This document shows, one piece after another, positions 1 to 6,475 of a stretch of DNA of 20,291 nucleotides; within the stretch, counting starts at the first letter, position 1; every line of letters begins with the position of its first letter. The notes beneath the pieces were generated by a model. That model ran no database searches. It was not told the DNA's origin and saw only the letters and a list, made by a program, of their open reading frames with translations. Source of the stretch: Oscillospiraceae bacterium (GTDB taxonomy: Bacteria > Bacillota_A > Clostridia > Oscillospirales > Oscillospiraceae). The DNA lies in NCBI GenBank assembly GCA_017516785.1, contig JAFXAV010000087.1, forward strand, positions 1 through 20,291, written 5' to 3'. Position numbers and translations under genes: made by a program.

Positions 1-124
1 GCCTTCCCCTCTGGGGAAGGTGGCACGGCGTAAGCCGTGACGGAAGAGGGGTGCATGCAGTACATTTTTCTGAAACCTCTCCCGACCTCGCTATCGCTCG
101 GCCACCCTCCCCAAAGGGGAGGGC
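1..124. repeat. MITE-like palindromic repeat with terminal inverted repeats
   Basis: The outer 24 bases (1-24) and the last 24 (101-124) are imperfect inverted copies of each other, differing at about three positions. Each arm also folds on itself: CCTTCCCC (2-9) pairs with GGGGAAGG (13-20), and CCCTCCCC (105-112) with GGGGAGGG (116-123). Inside, CACGGC (24-29) pairs with GCCGTG (34-39) around GTAA. The whole could extrude as a cruciform or form a long RNA hairpin. It encodes no convincing protein. It lies just downstream of the GT2 gene and may act on the 3' end of that transcript, although no U-tract follows. A related module is at 20202-20233. Because the window starts at base 1 of the arm, the true left boundary may lie outside. 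Confidence 0.7.
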
Positions 125-145
125 ATTGGCTCCACAAACTGAAAT

Positions 146-820
146 TTATCGGATATCCCGGTAACGTCTTGCGATTTCCTGAATGTCCACGCCGCTGCGG
201 TAAAGGCACCGCAGATAGAACATCTTCCACATGGTGAGCAGCGGAAAACTGCCCCGGTACCGCCGCCCGGAGGTGACGATCCGCCCCGGGAGCTGGGTAA
301 TGGGCACTTTCGCCGCCTTCATCCGCCGGGAAAATTCATAGTCCTCCATAATGGGAAGATCGGGAAAACCGCCCATTTGGATGAAGTGATCTTTCCGCAC
401 CCAGATACCCTGGTCGCCGAAGGCGATGCCTTTTTTCGCCCGGCGGTTGGAAAAATAGGTATTGCATCCCATAAAGGGACCGTCATAGTCAAAGCCGATG
501 TGAAAGCAGCCCCACCGGGCTCCGCCTTGGACGGCATTTTCAATCTGGCCGTGGGCATCCCTGGGAAGAAGACTGTCACAGTGGACAAACCACAGCACAT
601 CAGCAATCGCTTTCTCTGCGGCAAAGTTCATCTGGTTCGCCCGGCCCTTGGGGCAGCTGAGTACCCGATAACGATTTCCGATCTGCTCCAGGGTATCATC
701 GTGGCTTCCGCCGTCGGCGAAGATGATTTCCCAGTCGCCGGGGATTCCGTCCAGCTGATTGAGCATATTATCTATGGTTTTGCTTTCGTTGTAAATGGGG
801 ATAATCACTGAAATTTTCAT
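146..820 (-). CDS. TIGR04283-type family 2 glycosyltransferase
   Basis: A 224-residue GT-A fold protein, probably cytoplasmic. It starts at the ATG at 818-820 because the sequence there begins MKISVIIPIYNES, the classic GT2 N-terminus; reading further upstream would add junk overlapping the previous gene. Motifs seen: ADGGS (35-39), GRANQMN (59-65), HCDS (80-83) as the probable metal/nucleotide site, GDQGIW (135-140), an acidic MEDYE (158-162) and SGRRY (184-188). This motif set matches the family known as 'transferase 2, rSAM/selenodomain-associated', whose substrate is not established here. It has no membrane segment, unlike many lipid-linked GT2s. It is last in a four-gene operon, and its start overlaps the kinase stop as ATGA, with AAAGGA upstream. 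Family is confident; donor and acceptor are unknown. Confidence 0.85.
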   Translation of the reverse strand: MKISVIIPIYNESKTIDNMLNQLDGIPGDWEIIFADGGSHDDTLEQIGNRYRVLSCPKGRANQMNFAAEKAIADVLWFVHCDSLLPRDAHGQIENAVQGGARWGCFHIGFDYDGPFMGCNTYFSNRRAKKGIAFGDQGIWVRKDHFIQMGGFPDLPIMEDYEFSRRMKAAKVPITQLPGRIVTSGRRYRGSFPLLTMWKMFYLRCLYRSGVDIQEIARRYRDIR

Positions 821-1821
821 GCCAGAAAATCCTTTCGGACATAGTTTCGGAGCAGATTTTCCAGAAAATCCGGCTGCAGGTAGGCCTTCAGCTTTTCGAA
901 GGTATCGGCGTTTCTGAGATCCCGGCCCGGCTGGCAGTACTCCCGATAGGCCATGGCGCACCAGGTGACGCCCCGCAGGCAGGTGACAGTGAAATATAGG
1001 GGCAGCCGCTCCTTCAGGGAATCGGTCTCAAACCTTCCCGCAACTGCCCGCTTGTAGCAGTCCACGAAATAGCGGATATCCTCCGGCTTCAGAATCACAT
1101 CTGTCTTCCAGAAGGTAGTGGTAGGCACCAGAAAATGGCCCAGATCCTGGGCAGGCTCAGAAATCAGGGGCTTTTCCCAGTCCACCAGATAGCTGTGAGC
1201 ACCGGGATTCACCAGGAAATTGCCGGAGTTGACCTCTGTGTTGACAATACATTTGCGGATTCCGACAGGTGCGTTCAAATCTTTTGCGCTGATTTCTTTT
1301 TCGAGAGTTTCCAGCAGTCGGGCAACTGCTGGGTCGGCATCTTCCCAGTTATAGTAGTGAGAAACCATCTGGCGGCACTCGGTGATGATGGCCTCCAGAG
1401 GATTTTCAGGCTCAATCAGACCACAATCTGCGGGGATTTCCACGGCGTGGATATCCGCGAGAATCTCCGCGACGATGGCTAGATCCGTCTCATATTGCAA
1501 CGCTCTGCCTGGGAGGTGTTCCATCACCAGACAGTTCATTTCGCTGTCGCACATCAGCGCCTTGGGGGTCCTGCCGCTGGGAGCCAGATTCTGCAGCGCA
1601 GAAAATTCATAGCCGATCTGATCGCTAAGGTGCATCTGGCTGCCCCGGTTGATCCGAAGAACCAGTTTCTGGTTCGTAATGGGATGGTCAAAAGTATAAT
1701 TCAGGTTGTACTCGCCCTGACCCAGAGGAGAAAAGGCCAGCTCTGTACCCGCAGGCAGTCCCAGAGGGGACAGAAAATCTGCGCTGCGGAGGTAATTCTG
1801 AAAGATTTCGGTTTGGATCAT
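817..1821 (-). CDS. APH-fold small-molecule kinase (choline/thiamine kinase-like)
   Basis: A 334-residue protein of the aminoglycoside phosphotransferase/choline kinase fold. Visible parts are a glycine-rich loop LGQGEYNLNY (33-42), LVLRIN (53-58) where the ATP-anchoring strand lies, VMEHLPGR (99-106) as hinge, the catalytic loop NTEVNSGN (194-201) and the metal-binding LVDWEKP (212-218). The loop is unusual: the family norm is H-x-D-x4-N, whereas here His is Asn and the catalytic Asp is Glu196. Asn201 and Asp214 are kept. The conserved-looking tail AQDLGHFLVPTTTFWKTD region (about 224-241) suggests a defined subfamily, not a decaying gene. It starts at 1821, where MIQTEIF follows a GGAGA site. 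It overlaps both neighbours by ATGA, so it is made together with the two transferases. Substrate unknown; antibiotic resistance is unlikely in this context. Confidence 0.8.
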   Translation of the reverse strand: MIQTEIFQNYLRSADFLSPLGLPAGTELAFSPLGQGEYNLNYTFDHPITNQKLVLRINRGSQMHLSDQIGYEFSALQNLAPSGRTPKALMCDSEMNCLVMEHLPGRALQYETDLAIVAEILADIHAVEIPADCGLIEPENPLEAIITECRQMVSHYYNWEDADPAVARLLETLEKEISAKDLNAPVGIRKCIVNTEVNSGNFLVNPGAHSYLVDWEKPLISEPAQDLGHFLVPTTTFWKTDVILKPEDIRYFVDCYKRAVAGRFETDSLKERLPLYFTVTCLRGVTWCAMAYREYCQPGRDLRNADTFEKLKAYLQPDFLENLLRNYVRKDFLA

Positions 1822-2465
1822 TTGAGTTCTCCTAACAAATGAAGATAGCGGGCGGTGTGGGAATCCGGGCAAATACTTCGAATCAGTTTTTGCAAATCCT
1901 CCGGGGTGTCCACATCGTTGCATGAAAGGGCTTCAGTCACAGTTTTTCCAGCAGAACGGGCCGCGGCGGCGGTATTTTCAAAGACAGAGCCATATCCGTA
2001 GGTCTGTTTTTCAAAGAGGAAGGGGCTTCTTTCCTTCACACCCACCAGATAATAGCCGCCATCGGCGGTGGGACCCAGGGTCACATCGGCATTTTCCAGA
2101 GCAGCGAAACCACTTCGAAGGTGTTCTGCGGTCATAAGAGGCAGGTCGGAGCCGGTGAGGACCACTTTTTCATAGCCCAGAGCCAAAGCGACATTCAGGG
2201 CATTGTTCATTTTCTCGCCAAGTCCTTCGCCAACCTGAGGATAGAACCGGGCATTGGGAAAAACGGTTTTTAAGCTTTCCCAGTCAGGATCATCGGTATA
2301 GGCAACAAAGAGGTCTGCCTCCACCTGATCGTAAATTTCTGCCAGATCCCGCAGAAATGCCCAGTGAAGCTGGGCGCACTGATCCCCGGTGAGGCAGGGC
2401 ATCAGCCGGGTCTTGGTTTTTCCCGGTTTCGGCACCCGGGTGAAGCAAATAACGGCGTTTTTCAT
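1818..2465 (-). CDS. TIGR04282-type (DUF2064) nucleotidyl/glycosyltransferase-like protein
   Basis: A 215-residue GT-A/NTP-transferase fold protein resembling CofC and MobA. Seen in order: KPGKTKTRL (13-21), the phosphate-binding loop of the family; QVGEGLGEKM (77-86); GSDLPL (105-110), the metal-binding aspartate; GPTADGGYYLVG (131-142); and NDVDTPED (183-190). Length is normal for the family. The family is named 'transferase 1, rSAM/selenodomain-associated' and often sits next to a TIGR04283 partner, as it does here one gene away. By fold it would attach a nucleotide to a phosphorylated small molecule, which would fit the adjacent kinase; that is inference. It starts at 2465 after GGAGGAAG, overlapping the nucleoside hydrolase stop as ATGA, and its own stop overlaps the kinase start in the same way. 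Confidence 0.85.
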   Translation of the reverse strand: MKNAVICFTRVPKPGKTKTRLMPCLTGDQCAQLHWAFLRDLAEIYDQVEADLFVAYTDDPDWESLKTVFPNARFYPQVGEGLGEKMNNALNVALALGYEKVVLTGSDLPLMTAEHLRSGFAALENADVTLGPTADGGYYLVGVKERSPFLFEKQTYGYGSVFENTAAAARSAGKTVTEALSCNDVDTPEDLQKLIRSICPDSHTARYLHLLGELK

Positions 2466-3334
2466 TTTTCTTCCTCCACACGGAAATCCTTCCAGCCGCC
2501 GTACATCTCTTCCCGATAGGCTTCCAGATTTTTCACCTGGGGCAGATTCAGCAGGCAGGTATCCGGCGCCTGTTCCGTCACCCCCAGCCAGCCGCTGTGC
2601 ATGCCCTTTTCGGTGATGTAGCAGTGAGTGGGATGATCTTCATAAAGCTCCGGATGCAGCAGATACACCGTCGCCACCACATCCCAGCAGTAGGAGATGG
2701 CATTGCCATAGTGGTGATGCTGATCGTCGAAGCGATAGCCGCATTTTTGGGCGATGTAAGTTCCACCCATTTTCTCAATGAATTCCTCCCGGGGAAGATA
2801 GGAGGGTTCCAGGGTGTTGTTTCCCGTGAGGATGGAGATATTTCTGCCATGGTTCAGCACCCAGGCGGCGGCTTCCGGATTGACGGAGAAATTCAGCTCA
2901 TCCAGATGTTTGCCGTGGTAGAGCAGGGGCGCGGTATAGCCTCCCATCAGGACGATTTCCTTCACCTTGCTGAAAAGATCCTTGTCCAGAAGATATGCGC
3001 CGTAGAGATTGGTCATGGAACCAATAGCCACCAGGCTGATTTCTCCCGGGCGGGCATTGACGGTGTCGCAGATAAACCGGGCGGCCTCACTTCTGGGGTC
3101 TTCACCCCGGTCGGAGCCGGGGTGCAGGGGAATATCGGTTCTGCCGATTTCCCGCAGCAGCATTTCGGTGGAATGGTATACTTCTTTTGCCGTGCCGTTG
3201 GCGAAGGTGCAGGTGATGCCGAGAATCTTCGCTTCCTTGGGTCTGCCCAGCAGATAAAGCAGCGCCAGGGCATCGTCCATGGGTTTCTTGGGCAGACCCA
3301 CGGTGCTGTCGCAGTCGAAAATAACGTACTTCAT
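2462..3334 (-). CDS. Nucleoside hydrolase-like protein (IUNH superfamily), atypical active site
   Basis: A 290-residue protein of the inosine-uridine nucleoside hydrolase superfamily, which cleaves N-glycosidic bonds of ribosides. Seen: an N-terminal FDCDS (6-10) with MDD at 19-21, VLMGG (128-132), NFSVNPEAA (148-156) matching the ribose-binding FNxxxDPEAA block, and CWDVVATVYLLHP (216-228) at the C-terminal calcium aspartate. Two departures: the usual DxDPGxDD is stretched by about seven residues between DxD and DD, and the residue before Asp218 is Trp where many family members have the leaving-group His. The calcium aspartates appear present, so hydrolase chemistry is plausible, but the substrate may not be an ordinary nucleoside. 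First gene of the minus-strand operon; start supported by AAGGAGA about 6 nt upstream of the ATG and by a promoter at 3364-3392. Confidence 0.8.
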   Translation of the reverse strand: MKYVIFDCDSTVGLPKKPMDDALALLYLLGRPKEAKILGITCTFANGTAKEVYHSTEMLLREIGRTDIPLHPGSDRGEDPRSEAARFICDTVNARPGEISLVAIGSMTNLYGAYLLDKDLFSKVKEIVLMGGYTAPLLYHGKHLDELNFSVNPEAAAWVLNHGRNISILTGNNTLEPSYLPREEFIEKMGGTYIAQKCGYRFDDQHHHYGNAISYCWDVVATVYLLHPELYEDHPTHCYITEKGMHSGWLGVTEQAPDTCLLNLPQVKNLEAYREEMYGGWKDFRVEEEK

Positions 3335-3363
3335 GGGGTTTCTCCTTCTGTTTTTCTGATCTA

Positions 3364-3392
3364 ACTATACCCGATTGCACAGGATAAGTCCA
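3364..3392 (-). promoter_or_regulatory. Sigma-A promoter of the nucleoside hydrolase operon
   Basis: On the minus strand TGGACT (3392-3387) and TATAGT (3369-3364) are separated by exactly 17 bp. The -10 is about 30 bp upstream of the ATG at 3334, leaving a short leader that contains the AAGGAGA site. It faces away from the promoter at 3467-3495, with about 75 bp between the two -35 boxes. Confidence 0.65.
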
Positions 3393-3466
3393 GTCAGCCG
3401 CCTTATTGAAAAATCTGATAAAGATGCACCATTTATAGTGTTATCGGATGCAGAGGCCCATGTTGG

Positions 3467-3495
3467 TTGACAATATATGGATAAAAAGATAAAAT
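3467..3495 (+). promoter_or_regulatory. Strong sigma-A promoter of the YnjB-type ABC operon
   Basis: TTGACA (3467-3472) is a perfect -35, followed after 17 bp by TAAAAT (3490-3495). Transcription should begin near 3502, giving a leader of about 30 nt with GAAAGGA (3514-3520) ahead of the ATG at 3531. The short leader leaves no room for a riboswitch. An imperfect dyad CTGATAA (3415-3421)/TTATCGG (3441-3447) lies just upstream. Confidence 0.75.
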
Positions 3496-3530
3496 CAGAC
3501 TGATATCACTTTTGAAAGGAAAAGAGAAAA

Positions 3531-4751
3531 ATGAAGAAAATCATTGCACTCCTGCTGGCGCTGACCATGCTGCTGGGACTGACCGCCTGCGGCGCCAAGG
3601 AAGAGGAAGTAAACCTGGCTGACGCTTCCTGGGATGAAATCCTGGAACAGGCCAAGGGTACCACCGTCACCTTCTACGGCTGGGGCGGCGACGAAAACCG
3701 CAACAACTGGCTGAACACCACCGTTGCCGACCATGTAAAGGAAAACTATGACATCACTCTGGAAGTGGTGGGCATGAACATCGATGACATCCTGGCAAAG
3801 CTTTCCGGCGAAAAGCAGGCAGGCTCCAATAAGGGCAGCATCGATATGATCTGGATCAACGGCGAGAATTTCTACTCCGCCAAGGAAAACGGCCTTCTCT
3901 ACGGCCCCTTCACCGATAAGCTTCCCAATATGGAAGGCTACATTGATCTCGACGATCCCGAAACCCTCAGCGACTTCTGCATGCCCATCGACGGCTACGA
4001 GGCACCCTACGCCAAGGCTCAGATGGTCATGTACGCCGACACCGCTGTGACCCCCGACCTGCCTGCTTCTGCAGAAGAACTGATGGCTTTCTGCCAGGCA
4101 AACCCCGGCAAGGTCACCTATCCCGCTCTGCCCGACTTCACCGGCAGTGCTTTTGTCCGGAACATCATCTATGAAATCTGCGGCTGGGAGCAGTTCCAGA
4201 CCATGGAAGCTGACTACAACACTGTGAAGGCAGCTATTGAGCCTGCTCTGGAGTACCTGCGCCAGCTGAACCCCTATCTGTGGAACGAGGGTAAGACTTT
4301 CCCCGATTCCTCCACCACTGTGGACGCCATGTTCGCCGACGGCGAGCTGGTGATGAACATGAGCTACGGCCCCTTCAGTGTTGCCACCGGCATCGCCTCC
4401 GGTCTGTACACCGAAACCACCCAGACCTTCGTCTTTGACAACGGTACCATCGGTAACACCAACTACATGGCCATTGCCTTCAACTCCCCCAACAAGGCTG
4501 GCGCCATGGTGGTCATCAATGCCATTATCTCCGGCGATATTCAGCTGACTCAGTATGCCGAGCTTCGGGAACTGCCCGTCGTGGCAACTGAAAAGCTCTC
4601 CGAAGAAGAAAAGGCAGCCTTTGATGCCGTGAATCTGGGGCAGGGTGTTCTGTCCCAGGCAGAGCTTCTTGCCCACCGTCTGCCCGAGATGCCCGCAAGT
4701 CTGGTTCCCATCATTGAGGAAATCTGGCTGGCTGAGGTCGTCGGCAAGTAA
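3531..4751 (+). CDS. ynjB: YnjB-family ABC transporter substrate-binding lipoprotein
   Basis: A 406-residue extracellular solute-binding protein anchored as a lipoprotein: positively charged MKK, a hydrophobic run to residue 16 and the lipobox LTAC with Cys20 as lipid attachment site. The mature part carries blocks typical of the YnjB family (COG4134): FYGWGGDENRNNW near 54-66, DMIWINGENF near 104-113, then NPGKVTYPALPDFTGSAF and NPYLWNEGKTFP. The two-lobe periplasmic-binding fold is close to ThiB and polyamine binders, but the E. coli YnjB ligand is not established. Codon use is strongly biased toward C-ending codons, as in highly expressed genes. First gene of the ABC operon, directly behind the promoter; a hairpin follows the stop. 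The ligand is unknown; the divergent nucleoside hydrolase and kinase operon is the only local clue. Confidence 0.88.
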   Translation: MKKIIALLLALTMLLGLTACGAKEEEVNLADASWDEILEQAKGTTVTFYGWGGDENRNNWLNTTVADHVKENYDITLEVVGMNIDDILAKLSGEKQAGSNKGSIDMIWINGENFYSAKENGLLYGPFTDKLPNMEGYIDLDDPETLSDFCMPIDGYEAPYAKAQMVMYADTAVTPDLPASAEELMAFCQANPGKVTYPALPDFTGSAFVRNIIYEICGWEQFQTMEADYNTVKAAIEPALEYLRQLNPYLWNEGKTFPDSSTTVDAMFADGELVMNMSYGPFSVATGIASGLYTETTQTFVFDNGTIGNTNYMAIAFNSPNKAGAMVVINAIISGDIQLTQYAELRELPVVATEKLSEEEKAAFDAVNLGQGVLSQAELLAHRLPEMPASLVPIIEEIWLAEVVGK

Positions 4752-4762
4752 ACCGTCTATGG

Positions 4763-4791
4763 AAACGGTACGGCGCTGCCGTACCGTTTTT
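4763..4791 (+). terminator. Intra-operon hairpin (partial terminator or mRNA stabiliser)
   Basis: AAACGGTACGGC (4763-4774) pairs perfectly with GCCGTACCGTTT (4778-4789) over a GCT loop, followed by a T-run at 4787-4791. It lies between the binding-protein stop and the first permease RBS (AAGGAGG, 4800-4806). Its likely job is to lower permease output relative to the binding protein, or to protect the upstream mRNA end. No new promoter is evident after it, so read-through is expected. Confidence 0.8.
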
Positions 4792-4811
4792 CCCATCATA
4801 AGGAGGAAGAC

Positions 4812-5681
4812 ATGAAGAAAAAACTGCATATCTTGCTGCTCCTTTTGCCTTTCCTGGCCGTCATGGCACTGGTTCTGGTGTCCGTCTGGAATGTGACGGT
4901 TCAGAGTCTGGGCTATATCCCCGCTTTCGGCCTGACCACGCCAACTATCAAATACTATCTGGAAGTCATTACAAATGACGATTTTCTCAGCGCCGTCTGG
5001 GTCAGTCTGCGGATTGCCCTGTGGTCTGCGGTGCTGGCATCCGTGTTCGGCGTGCTGGTCTGCGCCGCTCTGATCAAATGCGGTCAAACCAGCGGCGGCT
5101 TCCTCTATGCCGTGCGGCTTCCCATTCTGGTGCCCCATGCGGTGGTTGCCGTGTTCATCGTGCAGATTTTCAGCCAGACCGGTCTCATCGCCCGGGCAGG
5201 CTATGCTATTGGGCTGCTGGAAGACTACACCCAGTTCCCTCAGATTCTCTATACTCCAAGCTATCTGGGTGCTATTCTCGCCTATCTCTGGAAAGAGATC
5301 CCCTTTGTGGCCTATTTCGTGCTGGCCTTCATGAGTTCCATCAGCGACACCCTGGGGGAGGCCGCAGAAAATCTGGGCGCTTCTCCGGTTCGGAGCTTCT
5401 TTGAGGTGACCCTGCCCCTGAGCATTCCCGTCATTTCGAAAGCATTTCTGATTATCTTCATCTTCGCCTTCGGCGGCTATGAATTGCCCCTTCTTTTGGG
5501 TTCCACCCTGCCCAAGGCCCTTTCAGTGCAGACCTACCTTGCCTACACCAGACCCGATTTGCTTCAGCGGCCTCTGGCCATGGCTATGAATGGCGTGATG
5601 CTGCTGCTCTCCATCGGCATGGCACTGCTTTACAGCCTAATTGTGGGCAGACTCAGCCGTAAAATCGGAGGTACGGCATGA
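4812..5681 (+). CDS. ABC transporter permease (YnjC-type, first half)
   Basis: A 289-residue inner-membrane permease with about six hydrophobic segments, starting with residues 6-24. The cytoplasmic EAA loop is clear: EAAENLGASPVRSF at 183-196, ending in TLPLSIP (200-206), the contact site for the ATPase. It starts at 4812 after a perfect AAGGAGG site. Its stop overlaps the next permease start as ATGA, so the two are probably made in equal amounts and pair as a heterodimer. In E. coli, YnjC is a single fused permease of about twice this length; here the halves are separate genes. Substrate is as for the binding protein, unknown. Confidence 0.87.
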   Translation: MKKKLHILLLLLPFLAVMALVLVSVWNVTVQSLGYIPAFGLTTPTIKYYLEVITNDDFLSAVWVSLRIALWSAVLASVFGVLVCAALIKCGQTSGGFLYAVRLPILVPHAVVAVFIVQIFSQTGLIARAGYAIGLLEDYTQFPQILYTPSYLGAILAYLWKEIPFVAYFVLAFMSSISDTLGEAAENLGASPVRSFFEVTLPLSIPVISKAFLIIFIFAFGGYELPLLLGSTLPKALSVQTYLAYTRPDLLQRPLAMAMNGVMLLLSIGMALLYSLIVGRLSRKIGGTA

Positions 5682-6475
5682 GAAAGCATTATCTAATGAA
5701 AGCTGTTCTCGCCGCGGTGCTGTTCTGCATCTTTCTTCCCATGATTCTGGTGGTACTCTGGAGTGTCACCGAACGGTGGCCCTGGCCCGGTATGCTGCCG
5801 GAAAGCTATTCCCTGCGCACCATTCAGGAGCTGTTCTTCGGTTCCGCGAAACTGCCGGAAATCCTCGGCAGCAGCATTTCCCTGGCTCTGATTGTGGCTG
5901 CTCTCGGAACCATCATCGGCATCCTGACCGCCCGGGCAACAGAGCTTTACGATTTCCAGGGCAAGAATCTGATCCGGTTCGGTTCTTTTCTCCCTCTGCT
6001 GGTGCCGGGCACCGTGTTTGCCATGGGCATCCAAATTACACTGATTCGCATGGGCCTTTCCGACACCATTGCTGGCGTGGTCATCGTCCACCTGATTGCA
6101 GCAGTGCCCTACTGCATCACCATCATGACCGACGTGACCGCGGCGGTAGGAGCAAAGCTGGAGGAGCAGGCCATGGTTCTGGGAGCCAATCCCTTCCGGG
6201 CTTTTTTCCTGGTGACCCTGCCCAGCCTGATGCCCGGTATCCTGTCTTCCATGAGCATGGGATTTATTCTCTCCTACAGCCAGTATTTTACCACTCTGAT
6301 GGTGGGCGGCGGACGGGTAAAGACCATCGCCCTGGTGCTGGTGCCCTATATCCAGAGCGGCGACCGAGCATTGTCCGCGGTATACTCCGTGGCATTTGTC
6401 GGCTCCGCCCTTCTGGTTTTCTTCCTCTTTGAAGGAATTATCCATATGGCCGAGAAAGGAGACGCATCCAAATGA
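5678..6475 (+). CDS. ABC transporter permease (YnjC-type, second half)
   Basis: A 265-residue membrane protein with about six hydrophobic segments. The EAA-type loop reads EEQAMVLGANPFRAFFLVTL (162-181) followed by PSLMPG, so the first Ala of EAA is Gln here while the conserved Gly169 is kept. It is the partner of the preceding permease, whose stop it overlaps (ATGA at 5678-5681), and its own stop overlaps the ATPase start in the same way. The strict overlap chain means permease, permease and ATPase are translationally coupled. Similar to the C-terminal half of E. coli YnjC by position and context. Confidence 0.87.
   Translation: MRKHYLMKAVLAAVLFCIFLPMILVVLWSVTERWPWPGMLPESYSLRTIQELFFGSAKLPEILGSSISLALIVAALGTIIGILTARATELYDFQGKNLIRFGSFLPLLVPGTVFAMGIQITLIRMGLSDTIAGVVIVHLIAAVPYCITIMTDVTAAVGAKLEEQAMVLGANPFRAFFLVTLPSLMPGILSSMSMGFILSYSQYFTTLMVGGGRVKTIALVLVPYIQSGDRALSAVYSVAFVGSALLVFFLFEGIIHMAEKGDASK

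Noticed and set aside
821..961. Longer N-terminus for the GT2 gene
   Set aside because: The extra 47 residues do not resemble a GT2 and lie inside the kinase gene; the start at 820 has its own AAAGGA site and the MKISVIIPIYNES beginning.
817..1821. Antibiotic resistance kinase
   Set aside because: The fold is shared, but the altered catalytic loop and the coupled metabolic operon argue for a small-molecule metabolism role.
1822..1923. Longer N-terminus for the APH-fold kinase
   Set aside because: The extra residues are out-of-frame sequence of the upstream transferase gene; the ATGA overlap and GGAGA site support 1821.
3335..3530. Riboswitch (for example thiamine or purine) ahead of the importer or nucleoside hydrolase
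   Set aside because: Both promoters leave leaders of only about 20-35 nt, and no conserved riboswitch core was seen.
3495..5138. Long open frame on the minus strand opposite the binding-protein gene, and similar long frames at 7885-9303, 11395-13860 and 17221-18213
   Set aside because: They are antisense shadows caused by biased third-codon positions in the real genes; their products are rich in Gly, Val and His with no domain pattern.
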